This document shows, piece by piece, positions 16,624-25,906 of a DNA stretch of 64,000 nt; position 1 is the first letter of the stretch; each line of letters begins with the position of its first letter. A model generated the notes under the pieces. That model was given only the letters and a program-made list of their open reading frames with translations. It made no database searches and was not told the origin of the DNA. This stretch comes from JASJBU01 sp963790775. GTDB taxonomy: Bacteria > Pseudomonadota > Gammaproteobacteria > Chromatiales > Chromatiaceae. The translations under genes were made by a program, and so were the position numbers. The DNA lies in the NCBI GenBank assembly GCA_963790775.1, contig CAWBPR010000011.1, forward strand, positions 496,001-560,000. The letters run 5' to 3'.

Positions 16624-17502
16624 CTAGGATCGCAATTGATGGCCGGTCAACTCTAGAAACAGATCTTCCAGGGTTGGGGAGCGAACTTCAAGCTGACTCA
16701 ACGAAACACCCTGGGCAATGAGATGTGCAATGCTGGCGTTGAGATCTCTGGAGAGAATTTCGACGCGTTGTTCCTGGGCCAGCAGCGTGGCGCCGGAATC
16801 TGCGGTGAAATCATCCGGCAGACTCGTTTTCGGCAGGGTGATCACCGAGTTTTTAAAGTGTTCCGCCAGCAGGGTCTTGGGCGCACCTTGCGCGATGATC
16901 CTGCCATGATCCATGATAATGATCTCATCGCAGAGTTCATAGGCTTCCTCCATGTAGTGCGTGGTCAGCACCAGGGTTTTGTTTTCCGCCTTCGTTTTTC
17001 TGACCTGTTCCCATAGATTGTGCCGCGATTGAGGATCAAGTCCGGTGGTGGGTTCATCCAGGAAGATGACTTCCGGATCGTTGATCAACGCAATAGCCAG
17101 CAGCAGCCGCTGTTTCTGGCCCCCCGATATTTTTCGTGTGTCCCGCTCGAGAAACTCTTCCAGGGCGCAGGCCTCAATCAGTTCCTCCATCGGCTTGGTG
17201 TGTTCATAAAAGTGTTGAAACATACTCAGCACCTCCCTGACCTTGATGAACTCCTGCAGCGCGGTATGCTGAAACATGATCCCGGCCTCGTCGCGGAAAC
17301 GCTTGCCGAGAGGGGCGTTTTTGTAACGGATTGAGCCGGAGGTGGGGGTTTTGATGCCCTCCAGCATCTCTACCGTGGTTGTCTTGCCGGCTCCATTGGG
17401 ACCCAACAGGCCAAAACAGGTGCCGGGAGAGATGACAAAACTGACGCCATCGACCGCTTTGATGCCTGCGTAGTGTTTCCTGAGGTCAATCGCCTCAATC
17501 AT
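16624..17502 (-). CDS. ABC transporter ATP-binding protein (ABC-2 exporter)
   Basis: At 292 residues this is a full nucleotide-binding subunit. It has Walker A GPNGAGKTTTVEML (34-47), Q-loop FQHTALQEF, the signature ISGGQKQRLLLAIALI, Walker B EVIFLDEPTTGLDP and the H-loop TTHYMEEA. A C-terminal extension of about 70 residues matches drug-export (DrrA-like) ATPases. It is the first gene of the three-gene unit ATPase, permease, deaminase. Confidence 0.94.
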   Translation of the reverse strand: MIEAIDLRKHYAGIKAVDGVSFVISPGTCFGLLGPNGAGKTTTVEMLEGIKTPTSGSIRYKNAPLGKRFRDEAGIMFQHTALQEFIKVREVLSMFQHFYEHTKPMEELIEACALEEFLERDTRKISGGQKQRLLLAIALINDPEVIFLDEPTTGLDPQSRHNLWEQVRKTKAENKTLVLTTHYMEEAYELCDEIIIMDHGRIIAQGAPKTLLAEHFKNSVITLPKTSLPDDFTADSGATLLAQEQRVEILSRDLNASIAHLIAQGVSLSQLEVRSPTLEDLFLELTGHQLRS

Positions 17503-17528
17503 GGCAATCCACTGTTACTGTCAGTCAA

Positions 17529-18368
17529 TCAGGTGATAAGAATATGCTCGATTTCGGCCAGGTCTTCCGCCACGCCTTCGATCTGGATGATCTGCACTTC
17601 CGGTTCCAGGCCCACTTTACTGAATGCGTGAATGGAGCTCCAGTCTTCGTTGTTGACAGGATGCTCCGTCCCCATCAATGTCTGCAGGCGGCCGACGATC
17701 ACCACATCCGCATAATCAGCCGGCCCTTCGTGGTTATAGTTCAGGTTTAAAAATTGTTTTGGCACGTTAATCAGAGATTCCGGGAAGTCCCATTCATGCA
17801 AGATGCGCTCCCCGATCTGCGGACTGAGCGCCTGGATGATCCGGTCCAGCTCCTCGGCATCGAGAATCAGTTCCGGCTGTTTTTCCGCCATCGTCAGAAT
17901 TGGCAGGGCGCCGATATTGTGAATCAATCCGGCAAGCAGGGCCTGCTCCTTGTCCAGATGTCTGAGGCTTTGTGATAGTACGCGGCTGATGGCGGCCACC
18001 TGGACACTCTCTTCCCAGAGCATCCGGAAACGCTTGTCCAGCAGGTCACTGGTGGCCTGAAACATCTGTTGCATGATCAGACTGACCACCAGGCTCCGCA
18101 CCAGTCGCGTGCCGAGCCTCGCCACCGCCATCTGCAGGTTATCGATCGGATTCCGGCCCCGATAGAGGGGGCTGTTCGCTACCTGCAGCAGACGGGCAGA
18201 GAGCGCTGCGTCGGTCGCGACGATGTCGGCAACCTGACCGGCGGTGGATTTATCACTCTCCACGGCATCGCGCACCCGCAATGCCACTTCCGGTAGTGTG
18301 GGAAGCGTCAGCCGACGTTCATCAATGGCATTGAAGAGGTCGTTGAGAAAGGCTTTTTCATCAATCAT
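17529..18368 (-). CDS. HDOD-domain signalling protein
   Basis: This 279-residue cytoplasmic protein has an HDOD domain over most of its length: LPTLPEVALRVRDAVE at the start, ARLLQVANSPLYRG, LGTRLVRSLVVSLIMQQ, and LLAGLIHNIGALPIL with a partly degenerate HD motif (HN). HDOD proteins are regulatory relatives of HD phosphohydrolases without proven catalysis. It sits between ygfZ and the ABC exporter, same strand, but with 68-base and 26-base gaps; no functional link is visible. Confidence 0.88.
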   Translation of the reverse strand: MIDEKAFLNDLFNAIDERRLTLPTLPEVALRVRDAVESDKSTAGQVADIVATDAALSARLLQVANSPLYRGRNPIDNLQMAVARLGTRLVRSLVVSLIMQQMFQATSDLLDKRFRMLWEESVQVAAISRVLSQSLRHLDKEQALLAGLIHNIGALPILTMAEKQPELILDAEELDRIIQALSPQIGERILHEWDFPESLINVPKQFLNLNYNHEGPADYADVVIVGRLQTLMGTEHPVNNEDWSSIHAFSKVGLEPEVQIIQIEGVAEDLAEIEHILIT

Positions 18369-18436
18369 CTGCTGTATTCCGTTTGGTGATTTTAAATCTT
18401 CAGGCGAGTATGAGTGATGTAGCGACAGTCCTCATT

Positions 18437-19432
18437 TTATTCTGAAGCAAATTCGTACGGCAGCTTGGCGAGCGTGATCTGCGGTCCGTTGGCTCCAAGA
18501 TACACAGCCTGGTTCTCGGCGCTATCGATCTCGATCACGGCCAGCAGGTCGTAGCCATTGCCGCTGGCCTGGGCATCGACCACTTTGCCAGTGCCCTGGC
18601 CGGAAGTGCTGCCTGCGGCGAACAGTTCATCACCGGGGAGCGGCGCGGCGTCGCATTCGACATGGGCCAGATACATGCGGCGTTTGAGCTTGCCCAGATA
18701 CTGCATGCGCGCCACCACCTCCTGTCCGGTGTAACAGCCTTTGGTAAAGCTTACGCCATCGATGAGCTGCATATTGAGCATCTGCGGCACAAATGCCTCG
18801 ATAGTTTCAGGAAAAACGCTGGGGATGCCTGCCCGGATCTCCTGCAGCGCCCAAAAGCTGCTGCTCATGCGCGTTGCCTTGCTCTCAAAATCTTCCCATA
18901 GCTTGATCAGATTCGTCGCCGGGCCAATGATTTCATAGCGTGGGGTCGGGCCGGGCATCCTGATTACAACCAGGTCATTGATTTCCATCGCACCATTCTG
19001 GCTGGCGGGAACGGTGGTGAATTGCGCCTTCAGCAGTGATTCCGCACATTCCCCCGTAAGGCCGAATCGGGCCAGTTGATCACTGGCATCGGTAATCGTC
19101 ACTTTCGACCTCAGGACATACATCCGAAGTCTTTTCAACAGCGACGCGATATGCTCTTGAGGGGTCTGGAGGTAGTAGTCGCCTCCCAGGCGAAACACCC
19201 TGAAACTGGCCATCAAGCGCCCTTTCGCGGTGCACCAGCCGCTCAGATTGCTATGCTCGTCTGTGACCTCCCGCATGTCATTGGTCATCTGTCCCTGCAG
19301 GAACTGCAGGGCATCCTCACCTTCCACCTGAATCAGGCCGAAGTGAGAGAGGTCATTGAGTGCGCAGCCGACTTGCGGATCACTGTTTTCGTCGGGACGT
19401 GTTTGCAGAAATTCAGACCATTGGTTATTCAT
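18437..19432 (-). CDS. ygfZ: tRNA-modifying/Fe-S assembly folate-binding protein YgfZ
   Basis: The 331-residue protein is of the GcvT-like YgfZ/IBA57 family, which helps mature or repair particular [4Fe-4S] enzymes such as MiaB in a folate-dependent way. The diagnostic motif KGCYTGQEVVARMQYLGKLK contains the essential Cys. The N-terminal domain has GLIQVEGEDALQFLQGQMTND and WCTAKGRLMASFRVFR. It is divergent from the RNB exonuclease gene with 90 bases between starts. Confidence 0.95.
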   Translation of the reverse strand: MNNQWSEFLQTRPDENSDPQVGCALNDLSHFGLIQVEGEDALQFLQGQMTNDMREVTDEHSNLSGWCTAKGRLMASFRVFRLGGDYYLQTPQEHIASLLKRLRMYVLRSKVTITDASDQLARFGLTGECAESLLKAQFTTVPASQNGAMEINDLVVIRMPGPTPRYEIIGPATNLIKLWEDFESKATRMSSSFWALQEIRAGIPSVFPETIEAFVPQMLNMQLIDGVSFTKGCYTGQEVVARMQYLGKLKRRMYLAHVECDAAPLPGDELFAAGSTSGQGTGKVVDAQASGNGYDLLAVIEIDSAENQAVYLGANGPQITLAKLPYEFASE

Positions 19433-19522
19433 AACGGATTCAAGGCTTCTGGGTTTGCAGGGAAACAGTGCGTATCATACCTGAACAGAATATTCACGAA
19501 ACTCCCCGATTTGGAAATCCAG

Positions 19523-21334
19523 ATGAGCAAAATTTTGCCAGGTAGCCTGGTGCTTTACAAAATCCGTCCCGCCCGGGTCAGGCAGACGAATGACAAAATC
19601 GAGATTGAACTGGAGGGCGGCAAGACCAAGCGCGTGCGGGATAAGGATATTACCTTGCTGCACCCCGGCCCACTCAATAGTCTGAATGATCTGACGCCCC
19701 GTGGCGGGGAGGTGGAGGAGAACTGGGAACTGCTGGAAGGCAGCACCACCGAGATCCGGGAGTTGACTGAGCTGATCTACGGCGATTACACCCCTGCCAC
19801 CGCCTGGGCTGCCTGGCAGCTGGTGGAGGAGGGCATCTACTTTGAGGGCGAGCCGGAAAGTATCACTCCCAGACCCGCAGCGGCAGTGAAAGAGGAGCAG
19901 GAGAGCCGCACCCGAAAAGCCCGGGAAGAGGAGGAGTGGAATGCTTTCATCAAAAGGGTGGAGCAGGGCAACATCCTCGAGGAAGATCACAAGCCGTTGG
20001 GTGAAGTCGAGATGCTGGCGCTGGGCAGGCGTGAGGGTAGCCGTATCCTGAATCTCCTGAATGTGCAGGAGACCCCGGTCAATGCCCATCGTCTGCTGGT
20101 GAAGACCGGCTATTGGTCACTGAATGAGAATCCCTACCCGCGTCGTCAAGGCATCAATGAACAGAGTCCGGACTATCCGGTGCCCGATCTGCCGCAGGAG
20201 CAGCGGCTCGATCTGACCCATCTGGCCGCGTATGCCATCGATGACGAGGATAACGAGGATCCGGATGATGCGGTGAGTCTGGATGGCGACCGCATCTGGG
20301 TGCATGTCGCCGATGTGGCTGCGCTGGTCGAACCGGGGAGTGAGATGGATCTGGATGCCCGCAGCCGGGGCAGCAACCTCTATCTGCCGGAGCGGGTCAT
20401 CCCGATGCTGCCCCAGCAGGTAACCGAGCGCCTGGGGCTGGGTCTGGAGCCTGAGTCACCGGCGCTTTCCATCGTCTTCAGACTCTCCGAACAGGGTGAG
20501 ATCAGTGATACGGAAGTCCATCTGACCCGCCTGCAGGTACAGCGTATCAGCTATGCGCAGGCGGACCTTCGCATGCATGAGGCGCCGTTTACTGAATTGT
20601 TGCGCAAGAGCAGAATCTATCAGGAACGCCGCAGGGCTGCGGGGGCCGCCTTTATTCAGCTGCCGGAAGTGAAGATTCGGGTAAAACATGGGCAGGTGGA
20701 GATTCATCCGCTGCCTGCCCTGGACAGCCGGGAGATGGTGACCAACCTGATGCTGATGGCGGGGGAAGCGACGGCCCGGTATTGCCTGGAGAGGGAAATC
20801 CCGGTGCCCTTTGCGAGCCAGGCGCCACCCAGTGAACCCGCCGCGCCGGAGGGTATGGCGGCGATGTATGCCTATGTCAGAAAGTTCAAGCCGACCCAGG
20901 TGAAGACTCAACCCGAACTGCATGCGGGTCTGGGGATCGAGACCTACACGCGGGTCACCAGTCCGTTGCGCCGTTATTCGGATCTTCTCACCCATCAGCA
21001 ACTACGGGCGCACCTGCAGAACAGGGAGGTGATGGATATCCATACCTTGTCCGAGCGGCTCAGCCAGGGGGAGATGGGCAGCATGGCGATCAGAAAGACC
21101 GAAAGATTGTCTAACAACCATTGGCGCCTGGTCTTCCTGCGGGATCATCCCGACTGGCAGGGGGAGGCGGTCGTGGTGGCAAGAGAGGGTGAACGCACAA
21201 CCGTGATCATTCCCGCCCTGGGGATGGATGCCAGGGTGCGAATCAAAAGCGCACCTGAACTGAATGACAGCGTGCAGCTGAAACCCAGGGAGGTGGACCT
21301 GCCTGATCTGGCCTGTTATTTCAGAGTCCTTTGA
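19523..21334 (+). CDS. RNB-domain 3'-5' exoribonuclease (RNase II/R family)
   Basis: The product is about 603 residues from the ATG at 19523 (GGAA six bases upstream); the frame is open from 19076, but that part overlaps ygfZ antisense. The N-terminal 200 residues form an OB-like domain and a charged helical linker. The RNB catalytic core begins at LAAYAIDDEDNEDPDDAVSL with the metal-binding Asp cluster, followed by HVADVAALV, LYLPERVIPMLP and YTRVTSPLRRYSDLLTHQQL. A degenerate S1-like end closes the protein. It is shorter than RNase R and degrades RNA processively from the 3' end. Confidence 0.9.
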   Translation: MSKILPGSLVLYKIRPARVRQTNDKIEIELEGGKTKRVRDKDITLLHPGPLNSLNDLTPRGGEVEENWELLEGSTTEIRELTELIYGDYTPATAWAAWQLVEEGIYFEGEPESITPRPAAAVKEEQESRTRKAREEEEWNAFIKRVEQGNILEEDHKPLGEVEMLALGRREGSRILNLLNVQETPVNAHRLLVKTGYWSLNENPYPRRQGINEQSPDYPVPDLPQEQRLDLTHLAAYAIDDEDNEDPDDAVSLDGDRIWVHVADVAALVEPGSEMDLDARSRGSNLYLPERVIPMLPQQVTERLGLGLEPESPALSIVFRLSEQGEISDTEVHLTRLQVQRISYAQADLRMHEAPFTELLRKSRIYQERRRAAGAAFIQLPEVKIRVKHGQVEIHPLPALDSREMVTNLMLMAGEATARYCLEREIPVPFASQAPPSEPAAPEGMAAMYAYVRKFKPTQVKTQPELHAGLGIETYTRVTSPLRRYSDLLTHQQLRAHLQNREVMDIHTLSERLSQGEMGSMAIRKTERLSNNHWRLVFLRDHPDWQGEAVVVAREGERTTVIIPALGMDARVRIKSAPELNDSVQLKPREVDLPDLACYFRVL

Positions 21335-21344
21335 GGAGCTTGGA

Positions 21345-21893
21345 ATGAAGATTTCTGCATCACTGCTGTTGAGTTCACTGCTGGTTGGCTGCAGCCAGAC
21401 CGGCCTGGTGAACAAAGACCCTGCCACTTACTGGACTCTGCCACCCGTGGGGACCACTGTTGAGTTGCATGAAACACTGACCGTGCCCGGTGGCCACACA
21501 CGGGTGTTTTTGCAGCGCGGGAAGGTAGTTTCGAAACAGGGCTTCGACCGCTATGTGCCGAGTTGCAACTTCGAGATCAGAACACTTTCGGAACAGAGCC
21601 GGGAGATCAGACCGGAATCCTTCCTGGTCACCCGGGTGCAACGGGAAACTGCGGAGGTGGTGCAGCAGGACTACCCGGTGATGCTGGCCGGCCTGAATCA
21701 TGCCGGTATGGATGACGGGCTGCCAATGATCGTGCAAAGCGTGCATCTGTGGATCAGCACCGACCTGCAGCCTGACATAATGCGCTTGACCTGCCGGGGC
21801 GCGTTTGACGATCCCTCAGCGGTGGAGCCGCCTTCGATCGAGCAGATGAGGAAGGCTCTTGGAAATTATGCGTCTCTGAAATTACCGGAATAG
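21345..21893 (+). CDS. Hypothetical lipoprotein
   Basis: The 182-residue protein has a lipoprotein signal, LLLSSLLVGC, with Cys17 as the lipidation site. The mature part is a mainly beta-strand domain with two further cysteines (SCNF and RLTC). It starts ten bases after the RNB gene stop with TGAGGAG as ribosome binding site, so the two are probably cotranscribed. I do not recognise a named family. Confidence 0.7.
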   Translation: MKISASLLLSSLLVGCSQTGLVNKDPATYWTLPPVGTTVELHETLTVPGGHTRVFLQRGKVVSKQGFDRYVPSCNFEIRTLSEQSREIRPESFLVTRVQRETAEVVQQDYPVMLAGLNHAGMDDGLPMIVQSVHLWISTDLQPDIMRLTCRGAFDDPSAVEPPSIEQMRKALGNYASLKLPE

Positions 21894-22071
21894 CCAGCTA
21901 TTTGTAGTCATTTAAACTATTGCCAGAATCCAAACGGCTGTTGCATGTGATTGCCGCTATCTGAAGCAGCCCCGCAAGACAGGGCGTGAATACATCCATG
22001 TAACCTCGACTGCGGCATCCCAGTCGCAGACGGTCTTGCAGGACTGATCCAGATATCTGCAACGCTAAGCC

Positions 22072-22112
22072 TAAAAAGAAAAAACTCCTGCACGGGTTAC
22101 CCGTGCAGGAGT
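22072..22112 (-). terminator. Intrinsic terminator of the PKD cytochrome gene
   Basis: On the minus strand ACTCCTGCACGGG and its complement with a short loop (22084-22112) are followed by a run of eleven pyrimidines, mostly T (22072-22084). It lies 77 bases past the stop. The rest of the gap 21894-22188 shows nothing further. Confidence 0.93.
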
Positions 22113-22188
22113 CAGCGTATCTCCTTGACAGTCCTGTTGCTATCCCTGGTGCAAGGGACTTCCTGTCGTCTTATTCAAGGGTATGGTT

Positions 22189-25100
22189 TTATCGTCTGCC
22201 TCTGCGAGGTCTGGATGTCACCGCGACGTCCTGCGTGACCGTGTTGGTCGCATTCAGATCATCCGCCACCGTCAGGGATACCGCATAGGTGCCGGCGACT
22301 GCATAGGTGTGGCTCACATTGGCACCCGTGGCCGTAGCGCCATCCCCGAAGTTCCAGGCATAGCTGACAATGGTCCCGTCGACATCACTCGAAGAGGAAC
22401 CGTCGAAGCTGCAGGCCAGGTTGGTGCACTGGAAAGTGAAGCTGGCTACTGGGATCTGATTGACCGTGGTGGCAACGGTGACGATCTGCTGGATGGTTCC
22501 CGTAGCGCCCAAGTCATCAGTCACGGTCAGGATCACGGTGTAGCTGCCATCCGCTGCGTAGGTATGATTGGCGATTGATCCAGTTGCCGTGGCGCCGTCA
22601 CCAAGATCCCAGGCATAGCTGACGATGTTGCCATCCACATCGCTGGAGGCTGAACCATCGAAGCTGCAGGCCAGTTCCGTGCACTGGAAGGTGAAGCTGG
22701 CGATTGGCGCCTGATTGACGAAGGCTCCCACCACTGACACTGTCTGCTGTACCGAAGCGGTGGCCCCGCCATCGTCGGTCACGGTCAGGGTTACGAGATA
22801 GGTGCCGTCAGCCCCATAGGTATAGGTGTGAATGGGTGAAGGTCCAGTGGCTGTAGCGCCATCACCGAAGTCCCAGAGGTAGCTGACAATGGCTCCGTCG
22901 ATATCGCTCGAGGCGGAACCATCGAAATTACAGGTCAGATCCGTGCACTGGAAGGTGAAGCTGGCCGTCGGCACCAGGTTGCCAGCCGCCGCAACGGAGA
23001 CAAACTGTTCTGCGATACCCGTGGCGCCGGTGTCATCCGTCACTGTCAGGGTCACCGTATAGGTGCCGTCTGCCGCATAGTTATGGCTGGCGCTGGCGCC
23101 GGTGGTGGTGGTGCCGTCACCGAAGTTCCACAGATAGCTGACAATGGTCCCGTCCACATCGCTCGAGGCGCTGCCATCGAAGCTACAGCTCAGTTCGGTA
23201 CAGGCGAAGGTAAAGTTTGCTATGGGCGCCTGGTTGGGTATGGCTGCGACCGATATTGTCTTATCGATAGTGGCTGTCGCACCGGCATCGTCGGTCACGA
23301 TCAGGCTGACAGTGTAACCGCCGTCAAGTGCGTAAGTATGCAGGATCGATTGTCCTGTAGCGACAGTCCCGTCACCCAGGGCCCAGTCATAGCTGACGAT
23401 ATTGCCGTCCGAGTCGCTTGACAGGGAAGCGTCGAAACTGCAGGTCAATTCAACACAGTCAATGCTGAAGTCAGCGGTCGGAGGGACATTGGCGGGCGCG
23501 CCGCTGTTGATCCAATCGACACTGGCCATGACATGGGGTTCGGCCATACCGGTAGCGAGCCAGGCGTCGAGAAAATCCTTACCAGTGGTGTTGAGCTGTG
23601 GGTTGTTGGTCTCATTGGCCAGATAGAGGAACTGCACATACTCCCAACTGGTGGGTTGATACATCAGACGCACGGTGGCGGTGGCCGCACCGGCCGGTAC
23701 ATTGAGATTGAGTTCGTCCCAGTAATTGTATTCGCCGCCTGGGCCTGGATTGCCGTACTGGTTCTCGGGCACCGGCAGGGCATTGCGTTTCTTCGCCTCG
23801 TCGTAGCTGTAGCCGTAACCCGGGATACGGGTGTCGGACATCACGACATTGTTGAGCACGAAGTGGAAGCTGTGTTTCTGGGTGCCTGGGGCTGTTGCAG
23901 CCAGGTCAGCCAGGGTGGTTTTCGGTGTGCCGGTAATCCGATCAAAGTCGATGATCAGAGGGCCGTATTTCTGTAGATTCAGATCGACCAGTTGCTTGGA
24001 CCACTCCTGGGTGAAGCCACCGTGTACCTCATAGATACGGGTGTTCGGATCGTGCAGGTCGAGCAGGGTACGCACGCTGTCGTTGAGGCCGTCACCATCC
24101 AGGTCCATCTCGGTTTGCAGGTCACCATAGGCGCCATCCTCCTGGATGAGCACACCGTTGGCATCGAACCACTGGATGTTGAGCCACATGCGGCGTCCTT
24201 CAGGATAACCGGAGATCAGCTTGTGAGTGGTGGTGTTGATTACTTTGACGGTATTGCCGGTAACGCTGACTGAAGCAGCGACATCCAGATTGGAACGGGC
24301 GCGCAGCGCGCCGTCATTCATACCGGCAATTTCAGCTGCAGTGAGGCCGCCGAATTTCAGCAAGCCGCGAGCATCCATCCACTGCATCGCCTCGGGCATC
24401 CAGTAGTTGCCGCCGGTCAGATCATGCTTGGGCAGGTCTTTTCGTACCGGCGGGGCGTTGCGTCCTGCGGGCGGACGACCAGCGCCTTTGCCGGTCACTG
24501 GGGGCAGGTGGCAGGTCTGACAGGTAAAGTAACGGGGTGTGCCATCGATGTAGTTACCGGTGGGGGCATTGGATGCCATGGCGGCGTCATAGGCGCGCTT
24601 GAGGGCGCCGGTCTGCAGATCGGCCGGCAGGTTCGGGTAGTCGGAGACCAGGGTATTGCCGAGCCGGGTTGCCTTGTGTTCGCTGTAGGTGCGTTCTACC
24701 ACACCATATTGATAAGGACGGTATTTGAAGGCCACCTGGTCACCCAATGCCACATTAAATCCACCGTTGTAGTTGAGGTCGATTTGCGCGCCGTTATTGT
24801 GCGCCAGATCGCCGGTGACCGGGTTGGAGACGTCGTGACAAGTGCCGCAGAGTTCGGGTGAACGATGAAAGTCGGACTGTAGTGCCTGGTGGGCACCTGC
24901 TGGAGGTCTGGCGTCGGCATAGGGACCCAGCTTGGTGGCATTGCTGTCCATCACCACATACTCACCGCTACCATAGTTGCCTTCCACCGGGTTGCCACCC
25001 TCGTCAGCGTCGTTGGCGACAAAGGGGTCGAACTGGACTCCCTGGTGCTCTGAATCATCCGGATTGGCTAAACGGTGGCAGTGGTCGCACTGTACGCCAT

Positions 25101-25470
25101 TACGATCCGTGATCTCGTTGAGTCCTGATCCGTCGGTGGGAGTGGAGCGGCCATCCAGCCAGCCTGCGGCATTGTGGCAGCGAATACACAGGTCTCCCGC
25201 GCCATCGAAGTCCTGCTCCGCAATTGCCACTGTGGCCCAGAAGATGGGGTCACGACCGGCATGGGCCATCATGCTGCCCTGCCAGTTATGCAGGGGCTCT
25301 ACATTCTGATCATAGTTGCCATGGCAGTTTGCACACACACTGACTTCGTCGAGTGGGGTGATATTGTCTTCCGGCTGGGTGCCCGGCATTTTGATCTGAT
25401 TGGGTACGATGTTCGCGCTCCAGGCGGGGCTGAGTGCGAAGATGGATAATATCAGGAGTATACGGATCAT
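22189..25470 (-). CDS. Secreted five-haem cytochrome c with five C-terminal PKD domains
   Basis: This 1093-residue protein begins with a Sec signal (ILLILSIFALSPAWSAN). Five CxxCH haem sites are at residues 46-50, 95-99, 128-132, 208-212 and 317-321. Residues about 390-665 form a beta-rich region resembling the C-terminal part of cytochrome c554/DmsE-like multihaem proteins. Five PKD domains of about 85 residues follow (669-1086), each with a C-x4-C pair (CVELTC, CTELSC, CTDLTC, CTELAC, CTNLAC) and the WxxGDG motif. The protein ends in a basic tail, RPRRGRR. The role is probably extracellular or periplasmic electron transfer with surface display. The gene is alone, has its own terminator, and is divergent from a sigma-54 activator. 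Confidence 0.88.
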   Translation of the reverse strand: MIRILLILSIFALSPAWSANIVPNQIKMPGTQPEDNITPLDEVSVCANCHGNYDQNVEPLHNWQGSMMAHAGRDPIFWATVAIAEQDFDGAGDLCIRCHNAAGWLDGRSTPTDGSGLNEITDRNGVQCDHCHRLANPDDSEHQGVQFDPFVANDADEGGNPVEGNYGSGEYVVMDSNATKLGPYADARPPAGAHQALQSDFHRSPELCGTCHDVSNPVTGDLAHNNGAQIDLNYNGGFNVALGDQVAFKYRPYQYGVVERTYSEHKATRLGNTLVSDYPNLPADLQTGALKRAYDAAMASNAPTGNYIDGTPRYFTCQTCHLPPVTGKGAGRPPAGRNAPPVRKDLPKHDLTGGNYWMPEAMQWMDARGLLKFGGLTAAEIAGMNDGALRARSNLDVAASVSVTGNTVKVINTTTHKLISGYPEGRRMWLNIQWFDANGVLIQEDGAYGDLQTEMDLDGDGLNDSVRTLLDLHDPNTRIYEVHGGFTQEWSKQLVDLNLQKYGPLIIDFDRITGTPKTTLADLAATAPGTQKHSFHFVLNNVVMSDTRIPGYGYSYDEAKKRNALPVPENQYGNPGPGGEYNYWDELNLNVPAGAATATVRLMYQPTSWEYVQFLYLANETNNPQLNTTGKDFLDAWLATGMAEPHVMASVDWINSGAPANVPPTADFSIDCVELTCSFDASLSSDSDGNIVSYDWALGDGTVATGQSILHTYALDGGYTVSLIVTDDAGATATIDKTISVAAIPNQAPIANFTFACTELSCSFDGSASSDVDGTIVSYLWNFGDGTTTTGASASHNYAADGTYTVTLTVTDDTGATGIAEQFVSVAAAGNLVPTASFTFQCTDLTCNFDGSASSDIDGAIVSYLWDFGDGATATGPSPIHTYTYGADGTYLVTLTVTDDGGATASVQQTVSVVGAFVNQAPIASFTFQCTELACSFDGSASSDVDGNIVSYAWDLGDGATATGSIANHTYAADGSYTVILTVTDDLGATGTIQQIVTVATTVNQIPVASFTFQCTNLACSFDGSSSSDVDGTIVSYAWNFGDGATATGANVSHTYAVAGTYAVSLTVADDLNATNTVTQDVAVTSRPRRGRR
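22210..23466 (-). repeat. Five tandem PKD-domain coding repeats of about 250 bp
   Basis: The five repeats encode near-identical segments such as DVDGTIVSYLWNFGDG and TYTVTLTVTDD. The inner four are closer to each other than to the outermost N-terminal copy. The pattern suggests recent duplication and makes repeat-number change between strains likely. Confidence 0.85.
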
Positions 25471-25588
25471 CCCTTTTCTGAGCTATTGGCATTCGTTCCT
25501 CCGGTGATGTTATATAGGTTGAATTATTTTTCAGCATATTGCGCTGTTTAAACATTCAAATTTACTTATGTTTCAGTGTGGATGTCTA

Positions 25589-25604
25589 AGCATTACTCAT
25601 GCCA
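25589..25604 (-). promoter_or_regulatory. Sigma-54 promoter of the PKD cytochrome gene
   Basis: The minus strand reads TGGCATGAGTAATGCT, matching TGGCAYR-N4-WTGCW with correct GG/GC spacing and one weak position. Predicted start is near 25578, giving a leader of about 108 bases. Confidence 0.72.
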
Positions 25605-25662
25605 AATAAAAAAAGCTGAATAGAATCGGTACTTAAAAACAACTCCTAAGGGAATTCGTGAA

Positions 25663-25731
25663 TGACAGGCCTGGCAGGAGAATGTCAGGTGTCATGACAG
25701 AAAGTCTGACAAAAATGTCAGCATTGTCAGG
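25663..25731. promoter_or_regulatory. Cluster of TGTCAG/CTGACA sites, probable enhancer for the divergent activator
   Basis: Within 69 bases there are TGACAGG (25663), TGTCAGG (25683), the palindrome TGTCATGACA (25690-25699), the dyad CTGACA-AAAA-TGTCAG (25706-25721) and TGTCAGG (25725). They lie about 85-153 bases upstream of the predicted cytochrome start, in the usual activator position. Confidence 0.7.
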
Positions 25732-25737
25732 TATAAT
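25706..25737 (+). promoter_or_regulatory. Possible sigma-70 promoter of the activator gene, inside the site cluster
   Basis: TATAAT at 25732-25737 is a perfect -10 box. The best -35 candidate, CTGACA at 25706, has a long 20-base spacer, so the promoter may be weak or activator-dependent. Binding of the protein to the overlapping dyad would be expected to affect its own transcription. The mRNA leader would be about 165 bases. No other clear signal is seen in the 25471-25906 gap. Confidence 0.45.
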
Positions 25738-25906
25738 GAGCATACAGATTCCTGTTTCGAATAATAATAGCGATTCCCCATAGGAAATACGCAGCACGCG
25801 ACGGACCGCATAACCGCGTTTGACGAGGGGAGTCACATACCAGGCGTCACTCGAAGCATTCCCTGTTTTCATGAGTGACTGAGGCCTGGCGGAGGAGTGG
25901 CGAAAT

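Noticed and set aside
19076..19522. N-terminal extension of the RNB exonuclease frame
   Set aside because: It lies antisense to ygfZ, and the RNB protein starts naturally at 19523.
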